From the NCBI GenBank assembly GCA_017860275.1, contig JAFNAQ010000008.1, positions 50,286-114,285 on the forward strand: DNA of 64,000 bases, written 5' to 3'. The DNA is from Bacteroidota bacterium (GTDB lineage Bacteria; Bacteroidota; Bacteroidia; Bacteroidales; P3). Each line of letters starts with the position of its first letter. Within the stretch, counting starts at the first letter, position 1. Made by a program: the position numbers and the translations under genes. Positions 50,839 to 60,400 of the stretch are shown piece after piece. Under the pieces are notes generated by a model. It worked only from the letters and a program-made list of their open reading frames with translations. It did not search any database and was not told the DNA's origin.

Positions 50839-53013
50839 ATGATAATGAGGAATTATAGCATATTAATAATTTTATTTATTATAGCATCATCTCTATTTGG
50901 TTCGTGTGTAGATATAGATGATTTTCTTTCTCTTGACAATAGGGAAAAGAAGGTAGTAGTTTTAAATTTAAATATAAATGATGAGGTTAGTATTGGAGAA
51001 AAATCATCTTCAAAAGGCTCAAAGGCACCTAATAATATTAATGATAGTCTAGTATCGGATATTTGGGTTTTGCAGTTCGATGGAACAACTACTTCTAGTT
51101 CGTTAATTAATACTCAATACTTAAGTGTCGCAACATCTTCACTTGGGATTAATTTAATTGCTTCTTCCTCAAATAATAGAATTGTAATAATAGCTAATAC
51201 TCATAGTTCGGGTTGGGATTGGTCTACAGTAAATTCATACCAAGACCTATTGGATAGGAAATCTACTATATCAAATGAAACGGATATATATGGAGGTATC
51301 GCTAATAAGGGCGTAATTATGAGTGGTTACACAGATGTAATAGTAAATGATATTGTGTCCTCTTCTCCATTACTTATAGACTTAACTCGTTCAGTAGCAA
51401 AGGTTGAATTTAATTTATCACTTAATTCTAGTTTAGGAATTACAATAGATTCAATAATGTTGTGTGATGTACCATCTGAATTTCATATTGCAGATAATTT
51501 AAAATCTACTCATAACCCATTTCCAACTACATATCCTATTCATGCTTCCACAATTTATAAAACCTTTAGCATAATCACAAATATGACAGGAGGTTCAAAT
51601 ACATTTGTATGGTATCTACCAAGAAATTTAAAAGGAACAAATGCAAGTTCTTCTGTTTCCACAAAAAACATGAATGCACCTCAAGGTGCATCTTACCTTA
51701 GAGTATTTGCTAGAAAAGGTGCCGAGAAAGTTACTTTTAGGATTTACCCAGGAGATAATATGTTGAATGATTTTAATATTACACCCAATAAGAAGTATAT
51801 CATTAATATTATTATAGGCTCACTTGGGGATTATGCATCAGATTCGAGGGTAGAACCAATCGAAGAAATTATTGATTACACTATAAAATCATTCTCTAAT
51901 TGTTATATCATCAATCCCCCATCTGCTGGCACCCTAAGAAAATATAGAATCCCAGTAGGAAGAGTAGACCAGTATTGGGGTTCAACACAAGTAGGCTATG
52001 GTGGCAATGACAATAATAAACTTTCGACTGCAAATGATTGGACAATTAGTCTCTTGTGGCAGGATGCAAATAATATTGTAAGGACATATACTCCTGCAAG
52101 TATATCACTATCAAAGGCAACTGGGACAGGGGCAAGTGATTATTTTGAAATATCTGTTCCTCATACAGTACCAGATGGTAATTTTGTTATATCTATTGCT
52201 CGTAATTCATCTCCATCAACAATCCTTTGGTCATGGCATTTTTGGGTAACAGATTATAACCCTTATTACACAGGAGCAATTACAACGGGAGCGGAAGGAA
52301 GATACGTAGTTACAGGAGGCAGTATACATAGGTACCGCGGGTCAATGTGGTCAGGAGAACTAAACAATTCTTACGCTTTAGATAGGAATATTGGTCAATT
52401 GTCTGAACAGTATATTCCAGTGGATGGAAAACGTGGAATATTATATTATCAATATGGAAGAAAAGATCCTTTTCCAGCAAATATTGCATTATATGATATT
52501 AGTGGTGGTACAGTTCCTTATACAGCTTCCGCAAATGCAGAAAATTCCCAATTGAATATGGCAAATTCAGTAATTAATCCATTGAAATTCTTTACAAGTC
52601 CCAATGCAAATAATTGGTGTAGTGATACTCTTACAAATTATATTTGGAATGATGTTAATGTTTTAACTACAAGTACGGCAAAGAGTATTTTTGATCCATC
52701 TCCATGGGGATTTAAATTACCAAAGACTGGAGTTTGGAGTGACTTTGCTAGCTCTAGATTTGGATGGTCAAACAGTACCTATAGAAGATTATATACTCGA
52801 AGTTCAGTAAATGCATATTATTTTGCAGATGGTTATAGATCATCAAGTTCAGGATCATTATCTACTTCTGTTACTTCTGTGGGATGTTATTGGAATTCTT
52901 CTCCAAATAATACTTCTAGAGGATTTTATATGTATTTTTCAGAACTTACAGTAACTACAGTAGGAAATGCGTCGAGAGCTAATGGATTTGTTTGTCGACC
53001 GGTTCGGGAGTAG
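50839..53013 (+). CDS. large tip-like fimbrial protein with FISUMP-like C-terminus (cassette 2)
   Basis: 724 residues; ATG at 50839, with another at 50845. Lipobox SSLFGSCVDIDDFL. Paralog of the 42121 gene throughout, with SLVSDIWVLQFDG, GVIMSGYTDVIV, SYALDRNIGQLSEQYIP, YYQYGRKDPFPANI, SIFDPSPWGFKLPKTGVW and the final RANGFVCRPVRE. The most diverged part lies in the last ~150 residues, where ligand contact would be expected. Tip function is inferred. Confidence 0.75.
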   Translation: MIMRNYSILIILFIIASSLFGSCVDIDDFLSLDNREKKVVVLNLNINDEVSIGEKSSSKGSKAPNNINDSLVSDIWVLQFDGTTTSSSLINTQYLSVATSSLGINLIASSSNNRIVIIANTHSSGWDWSTVNSYQDLLDRKSTISNETDIYGGIANKGVIMSGYTDVIVNDIVSSSPLLIDLTRSVAKVEFNLSLNSSLGITIDSIMLCDVPSEFHIADNLKSTHNPFPTTYPIHASTIYKTFSIITNMTGGSNTFVWYLPRNLKGTNASSSVSTKNMNAPQGASYLRVFARKGAEKVTFRIYPGDNMLNDFNITPNKKYIINIIIGSLGDYASDSRVEPIEEIIDYTIKSFSNCYIINPPSAGTLRKYRIPVGRVDQYWGSTQVGYGGNDNNKLSTANDWTISLLWQDANNIVRTYTPASISLSKATGTGASDYFEISVPHTVPDGNFVISIARNSSPSTILWSWHFWVTDYNPYYTGAITTGAEGRYVVTGGSIHRYRGSMWSGELNNSYALDRNIGQLSEQYIPVDGKRGILYYQYGRKDPFPANIALYDISGGTVPYTASANAENSQLNMANSVINPLKFFTSPNANNWCSDTLTNYIWNDVNVLTTSTAKSIFDPSPWGFKLPKTGVWSDFASSRFGWSNSTYRRLYTRSSVNAYYFADGYRSSSSGSLSTSVTSVGCYWNSSPNNTSRGFYMYFSELTVTTVGNASRANGFVCRPVRE

Positions 53014-53060
53014 ATTTTTTAGATTTTTAGAATAATTAGATAATAAAATATAGTGATTTT

Positions 53061-53444
53061 ATGGAAATAGATTGCAGAGAAAATATTGAGATAGGGTTGA
53101 TGGAGATTGATGCTCAGCATAGGGTGATTTTTGACAAGATAAATGAATTAATACATTTATTGGAGAGTGGGGCGTCGAAATGTGTGTTTGTTAAAAATTT
53201 AGTTGAGTTTCAGAGACATGTACTTACTCATTTTAAGACTGAGGAATCATTAATGATTGAGAATAACTGTAAATGTTATGAACATCATAAAATGCAGCAT
53301 GAATATTTTAAGGATTGGATTATTGATAGACTATTGCATTATAGGGAGGATAACCAAATAATTGAAGAAATTGCTACATTCTCAAAAATCTGGATGAAGA
53401 ATCATATTGTTAATACCGATATAAAACTTAAGTTATTAAATTAG
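53061..53444 (+). CDS. bacteriohemerythrin
   Basis: 127 residues, a single hemerythrin domain. Di-iron ligands are visible: His in DAQHRVIFDK, His and Glu in HVLTHFKTEESLM, His residues in CYEHHKMQHEYF, and the H-x4-D motif in KNHIVNTD. It probably binds O2 or NO in the cytosol. It is the only gene in its unit; the start is 47 bases after the tip gene. Confidence 0.92.
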   Translation: MEIDCRENIEIGLMEIDAQHRVIFDKINELIHLLESGASKCVFVKNLVEFQRHVLTHFKTEESLMIENNCKCYEHHKMQHEYFKDWIIDRLLHYREDNQIIEEIATFSKIWMKNHIVNTDIKLKLLN

Positions 53445-53488
53445 AGGATAAAAATCCTTGTTTTTTCCCAAAAATGTGAAGTAATTTG

Positions 53489-53643
53489 CATACGATTTCT
53501 TCGTATTTTTGAATTTATACGAAGAAATATTGCTATAAAAGTCCCCTTTTAATAGTCAAAAAAGCCCCTTTTTTAGCTAGAAAGTCCCCTTTTTCAATGA
53601 AAAAAGCCCCTTTTTAGGGGTAAAAAAAGCCTTTTTTTGAGTG
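53489..53643. repeat. 21-bp-period array (CTTCG/CGAAG then GCCCC cores)
   Basis: CTTCG at 53499 and CGAAG at 53520 form a 12-bp perfect hairpin (53495-53506 / 53517-53528). From 53537 on, units have the form A4-7, GTCCCC or GCCCC, T4-6; C-runs start at 53543, 53565, 53586 and 53607 (22, 21, 21 bp), with a last GCC unit at ~53629. The gap 53445-53818 carries no gene. Confidence 0.75.
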
Positions 53644-53723
53644 CTCACTCAGCTTATAAATCCAAATTGAAATTGATATTTTCCGATTTCATCAAGGTTT
53701 TTTCCATCTTCGTCCTAAAAAAC

Positions 53724-53753
53724 TTGCCTTGTTGGATATTTGTATTAAATTTG
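53724..53753 (+). promoter_or_regulatory. promoter of the PNGase F-like gene
   Basis: TTG (53724-53726), 19 bases, TAAATTTG (53746-53753), 65 bases before the ATG. Good spacing for a Bacteroidota promoter. Confidence 0.6.
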
Positions 53754-53818
53754 TCAACTTATTTTTTATAGTATTTATATATCAAAAATAACAATTTCAC
53801 AGAATTATATTTTAAAAT

Positions 53819-56800
53819 ATGAGAAAAAGATTATTATTATCATTATTATTATGCCTAGGTTTCCAGCTCGCATTTTCTTCAGTTGGGGATACAATTAAGG
53901 TTAAGACTTTCACATTTGATTATGGTGTTAGGCCAACAGGAGGAAATCCAAGGATAGGAAAATTTGTTATACCTGATAGTTTGAAGAGTAAATCGTTTTC
54001 AAAGATATTAATGCGATATACTCTAAAATGTGATCCCTCGCAAAATCCAAATTGTGGAGAATGGGACTATTTAACCTATACAATTTTAAAAGAAAAGACA
54101 GGTCAAATGGACTCCCTTCTCTATTCTCAGCCAAGATTTAAGGTTAATTATTCAATTAAAGATACTCTAGAATATATTAATTCACCATCTTATAAATATA
54201 AGAAAGGATTGAAAAAAAATACTTCTTTTACCTCAATCTCTTCGAGAGATTCTGTAGTAATTGGTAATGGGAATTTGATTAAAAATAATCTATTTTCTTC
54301 TGGTACAAATGGTGGTAGAAATGTTTTTATTATTAAGGCAGACGAAATAAGTGCTGCTGGATTTGTTGGTAATAGTATATCTGCATTAAATTTTTATGTA
54401 CAGGACTTAGCCTCTACAATAAATGTTAAGGGGCTAAAAATTGAGATAAAGAATACTGTTGATTCTATAATTAAGTTGTCTTCTTTTAGTGGTTTGACTG
54501 AGGTTTTTTATAATGACTATACATTAGCTAATAATTTAAATAACGTAACTTTTAATTCAAATTTTATTTGGGATGGAGTCTCAAATATATTGATTTCTGT
54601 GTCTTATGATTCCAAAGAAATGGGTGCTGTGCCAATTAGGAATATCTCATCATATGATAAAATATCTGCAATAAGTATCAATCCAAATACTTATATGGGT
54701 TTTGGCTCTATTAGTAAAATTGTTGTTGATGACCCTGTTCTTGATTCAATCACAAAACAAGTAACTGTTATGTTTTGGGCAAAAGGCGATGATTATTTAC
54801 AACCTAAATCAGGTTCAATATTTGAGGGCGTTAATTCAAAAAACAAAAGATATCTAAATGCTCATCTACCATGGGGAGATGGAACGATTTATTGGGATGC
54901 AGGAAATAATAATAGTGGCTATGATAGAATAAGTAAGTCTGCAAGTGCGAGTATATATAAAGGTTCATGGAATCATTGGGCTCTTACAAAAAATTCTACT
55001 ACGGGCATCATGAATATATATCTAAATGGGAGTCTTTGGCATACTGGAAGCTCCAAGACATTCCCAATGGATAGCTTAAAAACATTAATTATAGGCTCTT
55101 GCTCATCTTGTGGAGAGCCAGGAAAATCATATTCAGGAGCCATAGATAACTTTTATGTTTTTCATAAAGAATTAGACGTAACAGAGGTAAATCAATATAT
55201 TTATCAAAAACTTGATACAAATTATTCTAAATACAATAAATTAGTGTTTGCGTTTAATTTTAATGAAGGAGAAGGAAATATCATTAATAACTCTTTTGAT
55301 AATAATTTTAATTCAACAACTTTAGATGGTTTCTTAGGCTGGAGTGAGTATCAAGAGCCAAGAATTAATGATTTTGTGAATACAAATTACAGACCAAACA
55401 TTAATTTTGTTACAATTAATGGGACTAAGATTACAGATTCTATTGAAATATTTAAGCCGCAGGTTCAAATCCCTATTTCAATAGTAAGATATGATAATAT
55501 AATCAATCCTAGCGTTCCTTCAGATACAGTTTACAAGTGGGGGCCATATTATAAGTATAATCTTACTTCAGCGGGAGTATTTATTGACTCTGTATTTATT
55601 AATAAAGATACAACTCTCTATTTATCATATTATAATTACTATGGGACTCCTTTTGAGAAAATAAACAAATGGGAGTTAGGTCGCTTTATTACTCCATATG
55701 GAAATGGGTTAGATCTAGGTCAAGATGGTTGGACATGGACTTACGATGTATCTGATTTTGTACAAAAGCTAAAAGATACAATTGACTTGGAGGCAGGAAA
55801 CTTTCAAGAGTTGTTAGATCTTCAGTTTTGGTTTATCGAAGGAACTCCATCAAGAGATGTAATAAGAATAGAAAATCTTTGGCAAGGAAATATTAATTTA
55901 GTCCAGTTTGAAGATAAAGTAAAACAGAAAAACATTGTTAGAAGACAGGGAGAAAATATGTTCAAACTTAGAACATGTTTAACGGGACATGGTATGACTG
56001 CGACTAATAATGCATGGGCAGAGTTTTCGGAGAATATGCATTCTGTTCATGTAAATGGACAAAAGAGATGGGAGTGGGAAATAATACAAGAATGTGCAGA
56101 TAATCCATTATACCCACAAGGAGGAACATGGATATTTGACAGAGCAGGATGGTGTCCTGGAATGCCTGGAAAAATTAATGAATTTGAATTAACTCCTTTT
56201 TTTGTTGGAGATAGTATAGCGATACAATATAAAATAGCAGGAAAGGAAGGAGGAAACTATGTTACAGAATCACACCTAGTGACTTATGGTAATCCTAATT
56301 TCGCCATCGATGCATCGGTTGAAACTATCATTGTCCCATCTGATGATAAGCAATATTTAAGAGAGAATCCAAGTGTAGGTAAACCAAAAATTATTATCAA
56401 AAACAATGGTTCTTCAACCTTAACTTCAGCGAAGATAACTTACAAAATAAATGGAGGCACACAATATATATATAATTGGTCAGGGTCATTAGAGTTTTTA
56501 GAAAGCGAAATAGTATATCTACCAATACCAGACTGGAGCGAATTGATAGGAGATAATGGATATTTTAATGTAATTATTTCAGAGCCAAACTCACTTGTTG
56601 ATGAGAACCCTTATAATAACGAGAATACCTCTCACTTTAAGCTTCCATCACTTCAAGCAACAAATAAGATAAGACTAAGTTACAGAACTAATCATGCACC
56701 AACAGAAACAAAATGGAAACTATCTAAGGCAAATGGAGATATTATCTTCCAATCTCCAACTTCATTAAATGCAAATACAGCTTATTCAGAAGTTATTCCT

Positions 56801-57280
56801 TTGTCTAATGGTGGTTATAAGTTATTTATTAGCGATGCCAATGATGATGGTTTAGAGTTTTGGTATAATATTAACAATGGAGGTACTGCAGGTAGTACTA
56901 GAATTTCATTCTACGATACTATAAACAGTTATTGGGGTGGTGATATTATTCTTGAATCTGATTTTGGTAAGAGTATTGAATATAATTTTGTTGTTAATGG
57001 ATTTGTTGGCCTAAATGAAGCTAATGCTGGTTTTAGGGGTGTGCTTCTTTATCCTAATCCCACTTCAAATAAGGCAACTCTAATTTTAGATGGAGTAGAT
57101 GGAAGAACAGATATATTAATTCGAGATTATCTAGGAAGAATTATTGATACATATAACGAAAATGCAAGTAATAATAGAATTCAAACACAAATAGATATTA
57201 GTTCTTATCCAAAAGGGATATATATTATCCAGATAAAGAACGATGATAAGGTTTCTATTCAAAAACTCATTAAGAAGTAG
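53819..57280 (+). CDS. T9SS-secreted PNGase F-like glycosidase with inserted LamG domain
   Basis: 1,153 residues; signal peptide ends FQLAFS. The PNGase F N-domain begins at ~25 and has CDPSQNPNCGEWDY (Asp83, equivalent to catalytic Asp60 of Flavobacterium PNGase F, with the same Cys pair). It is broken after ~90 by a long insertion including a LamG/ConA-like domain (~310-460: VTVMFWAKGDD, WNHWALTKNS, GAIDNFYVFHKELD). The PNGase fold resumes with WELGRFITPYG (~620), Glu674 (FWFIEG), Glu735 (NAWAEFSEN; cf. Glu206) and FDRAGWCPGM. The last ~75 residues are a type A T9SS sorting domain (LLYPNPTSNKATLIL, YPKGIYIIQI). Expected to remove N-glycans from glycoproteins at the cell surface. Confidence 0.82.
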   Translation: MRKRLLLSLLLCLGFQLAFSSVGDTIKVKTFTFDYGVRPTGGNPRIGKFVIPDSLKSKSFSKILMRYTLKCDPSQNPNCGEWDYLTYTILKEKTGQMDSLLYSQPRFKVNYSIKDTLEYINSPSYKYKKGLKKNTSFTSISSRDSVVIGNGNLIKNNLFSSGTNGGRNVFIIKADEISAAGFVGNSISALNFYVQDLASTINVKGLKIEIKNTVDSIIKLSSFSGLTEVFYNDYTLANNLNNVTFNSNFIWDGVSNILISVSYDSKEMGAVPIRNISSYDKISAISINPNTYMGFGSISKIVVDDPVLDSITKQVTVMFWAKGDDYLQPKSGSIFEGVNSKNKRYLNAHLPWGDGTIYWDAGNNNSGYDRISKSASASIYKGSWNHWALTKNSTTGIMNIYLNGSLWHTGSSKTFPMDSLKTLIIGSCSSCGEPGKSYSGAIDNFYVFHKELDVTEVNQYIYQKLDTNYSKYNKLVFAFNFNEGEGNIINNSFDNNFNSTTLDGFLGWSEYQEPRINDFVNTNYRPNINFVTINGTKITDSIEIFKPQVQIPISIVRYDNIINPSVPSDTVYKWGPYYKYNLTSAGVFIDSVFINKDTTLYLSYYNYYGTPFEKINKWELGRFITPYGNGLDLGQDGWTWTYDVSDFVQKLKDTIDLEAGNFQELLDLQFWFIEGTPSRDVIRIENLWQGNINLVQFEDKVKQKNIVRRQGENMFKLRTCLTGHGMTATNNAWAEFSENMHSVHVNGQKRWEWEIIQECADNPLYPQGGTWIFDRAGWCPGMPGKINEFELTPFFVGDSIAIQYKIAGKEGGNYVTESHLVTYGNPNFAIDASVETIIVPSDDKQYLRENPSVGKPKIIIKNNGSSTLTSAKITYKINGGTQYIYNWSGSLEFLESEIVYLPIPDWSELIGDNGYFNVIISEPNSLVDENPYNNENTSHFKLPSLQATNKIRLSYRTNHAPTETKWKLSKANGDIIFQSPTSLNANTAYSEVIPLSNGGYKLFISDANDDGLEFWYNINNGGTAGSTRISFYDTINSYWGGDIILESDFGKSIEYNFVVNGFVGLNEANAGFRGVLLYPNPTSNKATLILDGVDGRTDILIRDYLGRIIDTYNENASNNRIQTQIDISSYPKGIYIIQIKNDDKVSIQKLIKK

Positions 57281-57319
57281 AAATATTTCTTAACTTCCAT
57301 AGAAAAATATCTAATTATT

Positions 57320-57355
57320 ATGGGCTTTGTATTAAATGCAAAGCCCATTTTTTTT
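57320..57355 (+). terminator. intrinsic terminator of the PNGase F-like gene
   Basis: ATGGGCTTTG (57320-57329) / CAAAGCCCAT (57339-57348), 9-base loop, then a run of T. Strong. Confidence 0.9.
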
Positions 57356-57437
57356 GTCTCAATTGTTAAATTCAAGGTTTCGTCAGTGAAATATCCTATT
57401 TCGTCCCTTTTAACTTTTATTTGTAATAAACCTTTTC

Positions 57438-57445
57438 TACATTTG
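57438..57445 (+). promoter_or_regulatory. -7 box for the giant adhesin gene
   Basis: TACATTTG, 26 bases before the ATG at 57472. A TTTG at 57420-57423 is 14 bases upstream, shorter than the usual spacer. Confidence 0.5.
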
Positions 57446-57471
57446 CCGACATTATCTAAAAACACACAAAG

Positions 57472-60400
57472 ATGAAAAGATTATTATTCTTTTTAATGGC
57501 ATTAGTATTTGCCATTCAGGGTTTTGGGCAGGATGTACAGATAGGATCAGGTACAACTGGCCAAAATTATTTTCCAATCAATACCACCAGTGCTTATACT
57601 TATACTCAACAGATAATCAAGAGTACTGAGATAGCTTCTAGTGGTGTTGTTACTACCGGAGGAACAATAACCAAAATCCGTTATTATTGGAATGGAACTG
57701 GTAATTTTATTAATTCTCAAAGATGGAAAGTATATTTAGGACATACTACAAAGTCTTCTTTTACTAGTACAACAGATTGGATTATGGATACTAATATGAC
57801 AGTAGTATTTGATACAAATATTAATATTCCTACAACACCCTCTTGGTTTACAATATATCTTCAAACTCCATTTATTTATAATGGGACAGATAATTTAGTT
57901 ATAGCAATAGATGAAAACACTCCTGGAGTTGCTTCAGCAGTAGCTAGTATATATGGTTATCTATCCACAAGTCAGGGTTTACGAGTTATAAATTCTGCGA
58001 ATATTAATCCATCATCACCTTTAACAGGATCAATAGCTAATACTGTTTCTCAAGTAAAAATATATTTTCAAACACCTTGTGATATACCAGAAAATTTATC
58101 ATTAGTAGGTATCAATTCTACAGATGCAACCTTTGCATGGGTGGGAGGTAGCGAAACACAATGGAATGTAAATTATAAATTATCTTCTGATACCGTTTGG
58201 ACAAGTATCAATTCAATTACGGCAAATCCATATACTTTAACAGGATTAAGTCCAAATACTCAATACGATATTAGGATTAATGCAAATTGTGGAACAAATG
58301 GATCAAGTAACTGGACTCCAACTAAAAGCTTCTCTACTATTCCAATACCAACTCAATTACCTTATTCTACTAGCTTTGAAAATTCTACCGACAATAGTAA
58401 ATGGGTGCTAATCAATGGAACTCAGGTAAACAAATGGTTTATTGGATCTGGAAAGGATTTAACAACAGGTTTAAATGTGGATACCCTTGGGGTTTCTAAT
58501 TCTTTATATGTTTCTTCAAATGCAAATGGAGATACAAATATGTATTTGGGTGGTTCTACAGCTAATGCTACAAAAATCTACGCAGCAAGAGATTTCTTTA
58601 TACCTGCTGGTGCTAAGGAATTAAATCTTGAATTTGATTGGAGAGCAAATGGTAATGCCTCAGCATCTGATTTTCTAAGAGCTTATCTTGTAAAGGCTAC
58701 TGATGATATTTCAGCAGGTGTAGTTCCTCCTTCAAGTATTGATCTTGGTGGAATGATTGGAAACTTTCCTTCTGGAACATATCACTGGTTAAGCAAAAGT
58801 ATATACTGGCAACATGCTAAGTTTAGAATAACAGAGAGTCAATTTCCAAATCTAGGAAATAGTAATTGGAGATTGTTGTTACATTGGAGAAATGATAACA
58901 CCTCTGGTACTGCTCAACCTCCAGCAGCTGTCGATAATTTAGTAATGAATGTTGTTTCATGTCCTGCACCTGACACAGTTAATCTTTCAAATATAACTAC
59001 TAGTTCTGTAGATTTAAGTTGGATTGAAAAAGGTACAGCTACAAGTTGGAATGTATACTATAAAATAGGTACATCTAGTTCTTGGAGTATGACTATTGCA
59101 ACTACAATACCTTTTACTCTATCTGGATTAGTTTCTAGTACTCCTTATCAAGTAAAAATTCAATCAAATTGTAGCTCAGATACAAGTTATTCTTCTTTAG
59201 TTTCTTCTTTCAATACTGCTTGTGGAAATATTAGCTCTTTTCCTTGGTTTGAAGGTTTTGAATCAGGGGCTTGGCCTGCGGCTGTTACTCCGGGAAATGC
59301 AGCTGCTCCAAATTGCTGGTTAAACTTCAACAAAGTATATACTAGTAGTTTATGGAGACGAAATACAAATGCAACATATTTAAGAACAGGAAGTGGCTCG
59401 GCACAAATGTATGCAGGAACCACTACTGCGAACCAACATGGAGATTATCTTCTTACGCCTATTATATCCTTGACTGGGAATCAAATGCTTAGATTTTGGG
59501 CAAAGGCTTATTCTACATATAATGATACATTATCTATTATGGTATTTAACACAAATGCTTATGGACGTGATGTTTTAGCAACGGACGTTGATACTAGTTT
59601 CTCTGTTGCTATGCAAAAAACGTTTATTCCTTCAAATGCCTTTAATGAATATGAAGTAGATTTATCTCAGTATATTGGAGATTGTCGTATTGCCTTTGTA
59701 CAAAGTTCTAAAGGTGGTTATTATCTAAATATTGACGATGTAACAGTTATGGATATTCCTACATGTAAAAGAGTAACATCAGTCGGAGATTCTAATTACA
59801 CTGTAAATTCTGCCGATATTTATTGGACTAATGGTTCTTCATCTGACTATGCTTGGTATTTATACTATAAGGCTTCTACAGCAACTAATTATGACTCCGT
59901 TGCTGTATCGTCAAATCCTTATACTCTAACTAATCTTACTTCAAATACATTATATCAATACTATATCAAGACCAATTGTTTTTCTGAGCTTTCAGAACCA
60001 TGCCAAGTAAGGTCTTTGCGCACTGCTTGCGGTATTATTAACACTCTTCCTTTTACAGAAACATTCGACACTTATGGCACAGGAAGTTTTTCTAGTTGGA
60101 ATCCTTGTTGGTCAAGAAAAACCGACTATTCTCCTACTTCATATCCAATGATAAGCACTAGTTATAAAGTATCTGCACCAGGTTCAGTTTATCAATATGT
60201 TGGTTCTGCAAATAAACGCAGCGTTATATGCGCACCTATGATTGATACAAACATATATCCTATCAATACTTTAAGAGTGAAGTTTAAACTTTATATGACT
60301 AGTCTCTCTTACCGAGGTATAGAGGTGGGCATTATGACTAATCCAAATGATACTACAACATTTATTCCTGTTTCGTCTCCATTAGTACCTTCATTAGTAA

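Noticed and set aside
55460..55473. AGGTTCAAATCCCT resembling a tRNA T-arm
   Set aside because: It lies in the reading frame of the PNGase F-like gene and no acceptor, D or anticodon arm can be drawn around it.
57259..57465. Minus-strand 68-codon open frame
   Set aside because: Covers the PNGase terminator and the next promoter; it is a by-product of these sequences.
59187..59423. Minus-strand 78-codon open frame
   Set aside because: Wholly antisense to the giant FN3/anchor-J gene, with no start context or family likeness.
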